Assembly (NCBI GenBank): GCA_029859145.1
Contig: JAOUDT010000090.1
Coordinates: 1 to 5,728 of the forward strand
Direction: 5' to 3'
Origin: Dehalococcoidia bacterium
Lineage (GTDB): Bacteria > Chloroflexota > Dehalococcoidia > GIF9 > AB-539-J10
Length of the DNA: 5,728 nt
In this document: piece after piece, positions 5,587-5,728 of the stretch
Numbering within the stretch: position 1 is the stretch's first letter
Layout: each line of letters opens with the position of its first letter
Notes under the pieces: generated by a model
What the model was told of the DNA's origin: nothing
The model's database searches: none
The model's input: the letters and a program-made list of their open reading frames with translations, nothing else
Made by a program: the position numbers and the translations under genes

Positions 5587-5728
5587 CGAAATTCGGGCCC
5601 TTAACAATGAAGAATTATTGACGAAGCTCGAAGAAGCTCATGAGGAGCTATTTAACCTTCGCTTTCGCCTAGCCACTAGGCAGTTGGGGAATCATCGGGA
5701 GATCCCCCGGGTGAAGAGAAGGATTGCC
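5576..5728 (+). CDS. rpmC: 50S ribosomal protein L29 (uL29), 5' part, TTG start
   Basis: L29 is a small helical protein at the tunnel exit next to L23, and contributes to the binding platform for nascent-chain factors. The first 51 codons are present and run off the window end in frame; the family usually has 60-75 residues, so only the C-terminal part is missing. After the TTG the protein reads KASEIRALNNEELL, then LEEAHEELFNLRFRLAT and RVKRRIA, a clear L29 pattern. GAGAGG at 5563-5568 lies 7 nt upstream of TTG 5576. The start overlaps the last three codons and stop of rplP (11 nt). A Pro in the signature (HREIPRVKRRIA) is somewhat unusual but does not change the call. Confidence 0.95.
   Translation, partial: MKASEIRALNNEELLTKLEEAHEELFNLRFRLATRQLGNHREIPRVKRRIA

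Noticed and set aside
5164..5607. 147-codon open frame on the minus strand across rplP
   Set aside because: It is antisense to rplP and the start of rpmC. The sequence has no recognisable domain and the frame is explained by the codon use of the sense genes.
1..5728. Search for promoters, terminators, IS elements, CRISPR repeats, tRNAs or defence genes
   Set aside because: The window is almost entirely coding, with gaps of at most 10 nt, and I saw no inverted-repeat plus T-run, no repeated spacers, no transposase and no tRNA-like fold. By eye, weak promoters inside genes cannot be excluded.

Overview
This window is a compact, single-strand ribosomal-protein operon: the end of the str cluster joined directly to the start of the S10 cluster. 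In order on the + strand it holds the 3' half of fusA (EF-G), rpsJ (S10), rplC (L3), rplD (L4), rplW (L23), a 31-codon gene for a very basic peptide of the bS22/mS38 (AURKAIP1/COX24) family, rplB (L2), rpsS (S19), rplV (L22), rpsC (S3), rplP (L16) and the first 51 codons of rpmC (L29). Both end genes are cut by the window edges; neither looks broken.

Organism: a bacterium with mid-range GC. The bacterial-type L4 and L16, the lack of tuf between fusA and rpsJ, and the L4 and L2 sequence variants would fit Chloroflexota, possibly a Dehalococcoidia-like lineage. This is inference from memory of gene order and sequence flavour, with low to moderate confidence. No 16S or other decisive marker is present.

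Layout: the genes are packed with gaps of 1 to 10 nt or with overlaps of 1, 4, 4, 11, 17 and 41 nt. I see no room for internal promoters or terminators, and no non-coding stretch longer than 10 nt. Five of the eleven visible starts are not ATG (rplD GTG, rplW TTG, rplB GTG, rpsC TTG, rpmC TTG). Family N-termini support all five, and Shine-Dalgarno sequences support most of them. The arrangement implies one polycistronic message and heavy translational coupling.

How the genes work together: S10, S19 and S3 build the 30S head. L3, L4, L23, L2, L22, L16 and L29 build the 50S core, the exit-tunnel wall and the tunnel-exit rim. EF-G drives translocation on the finished ribosome. The small gene fits this set, because its family members are small-subunit proteins of actinobacterial and mitochondrial ribosomes.

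The most notable item is that small gene at 2955-3050, placed inside the S10 operon between rplW and rplB. I found no defence system, mobile element, CRISPR array, RNA gene or other accessory system.
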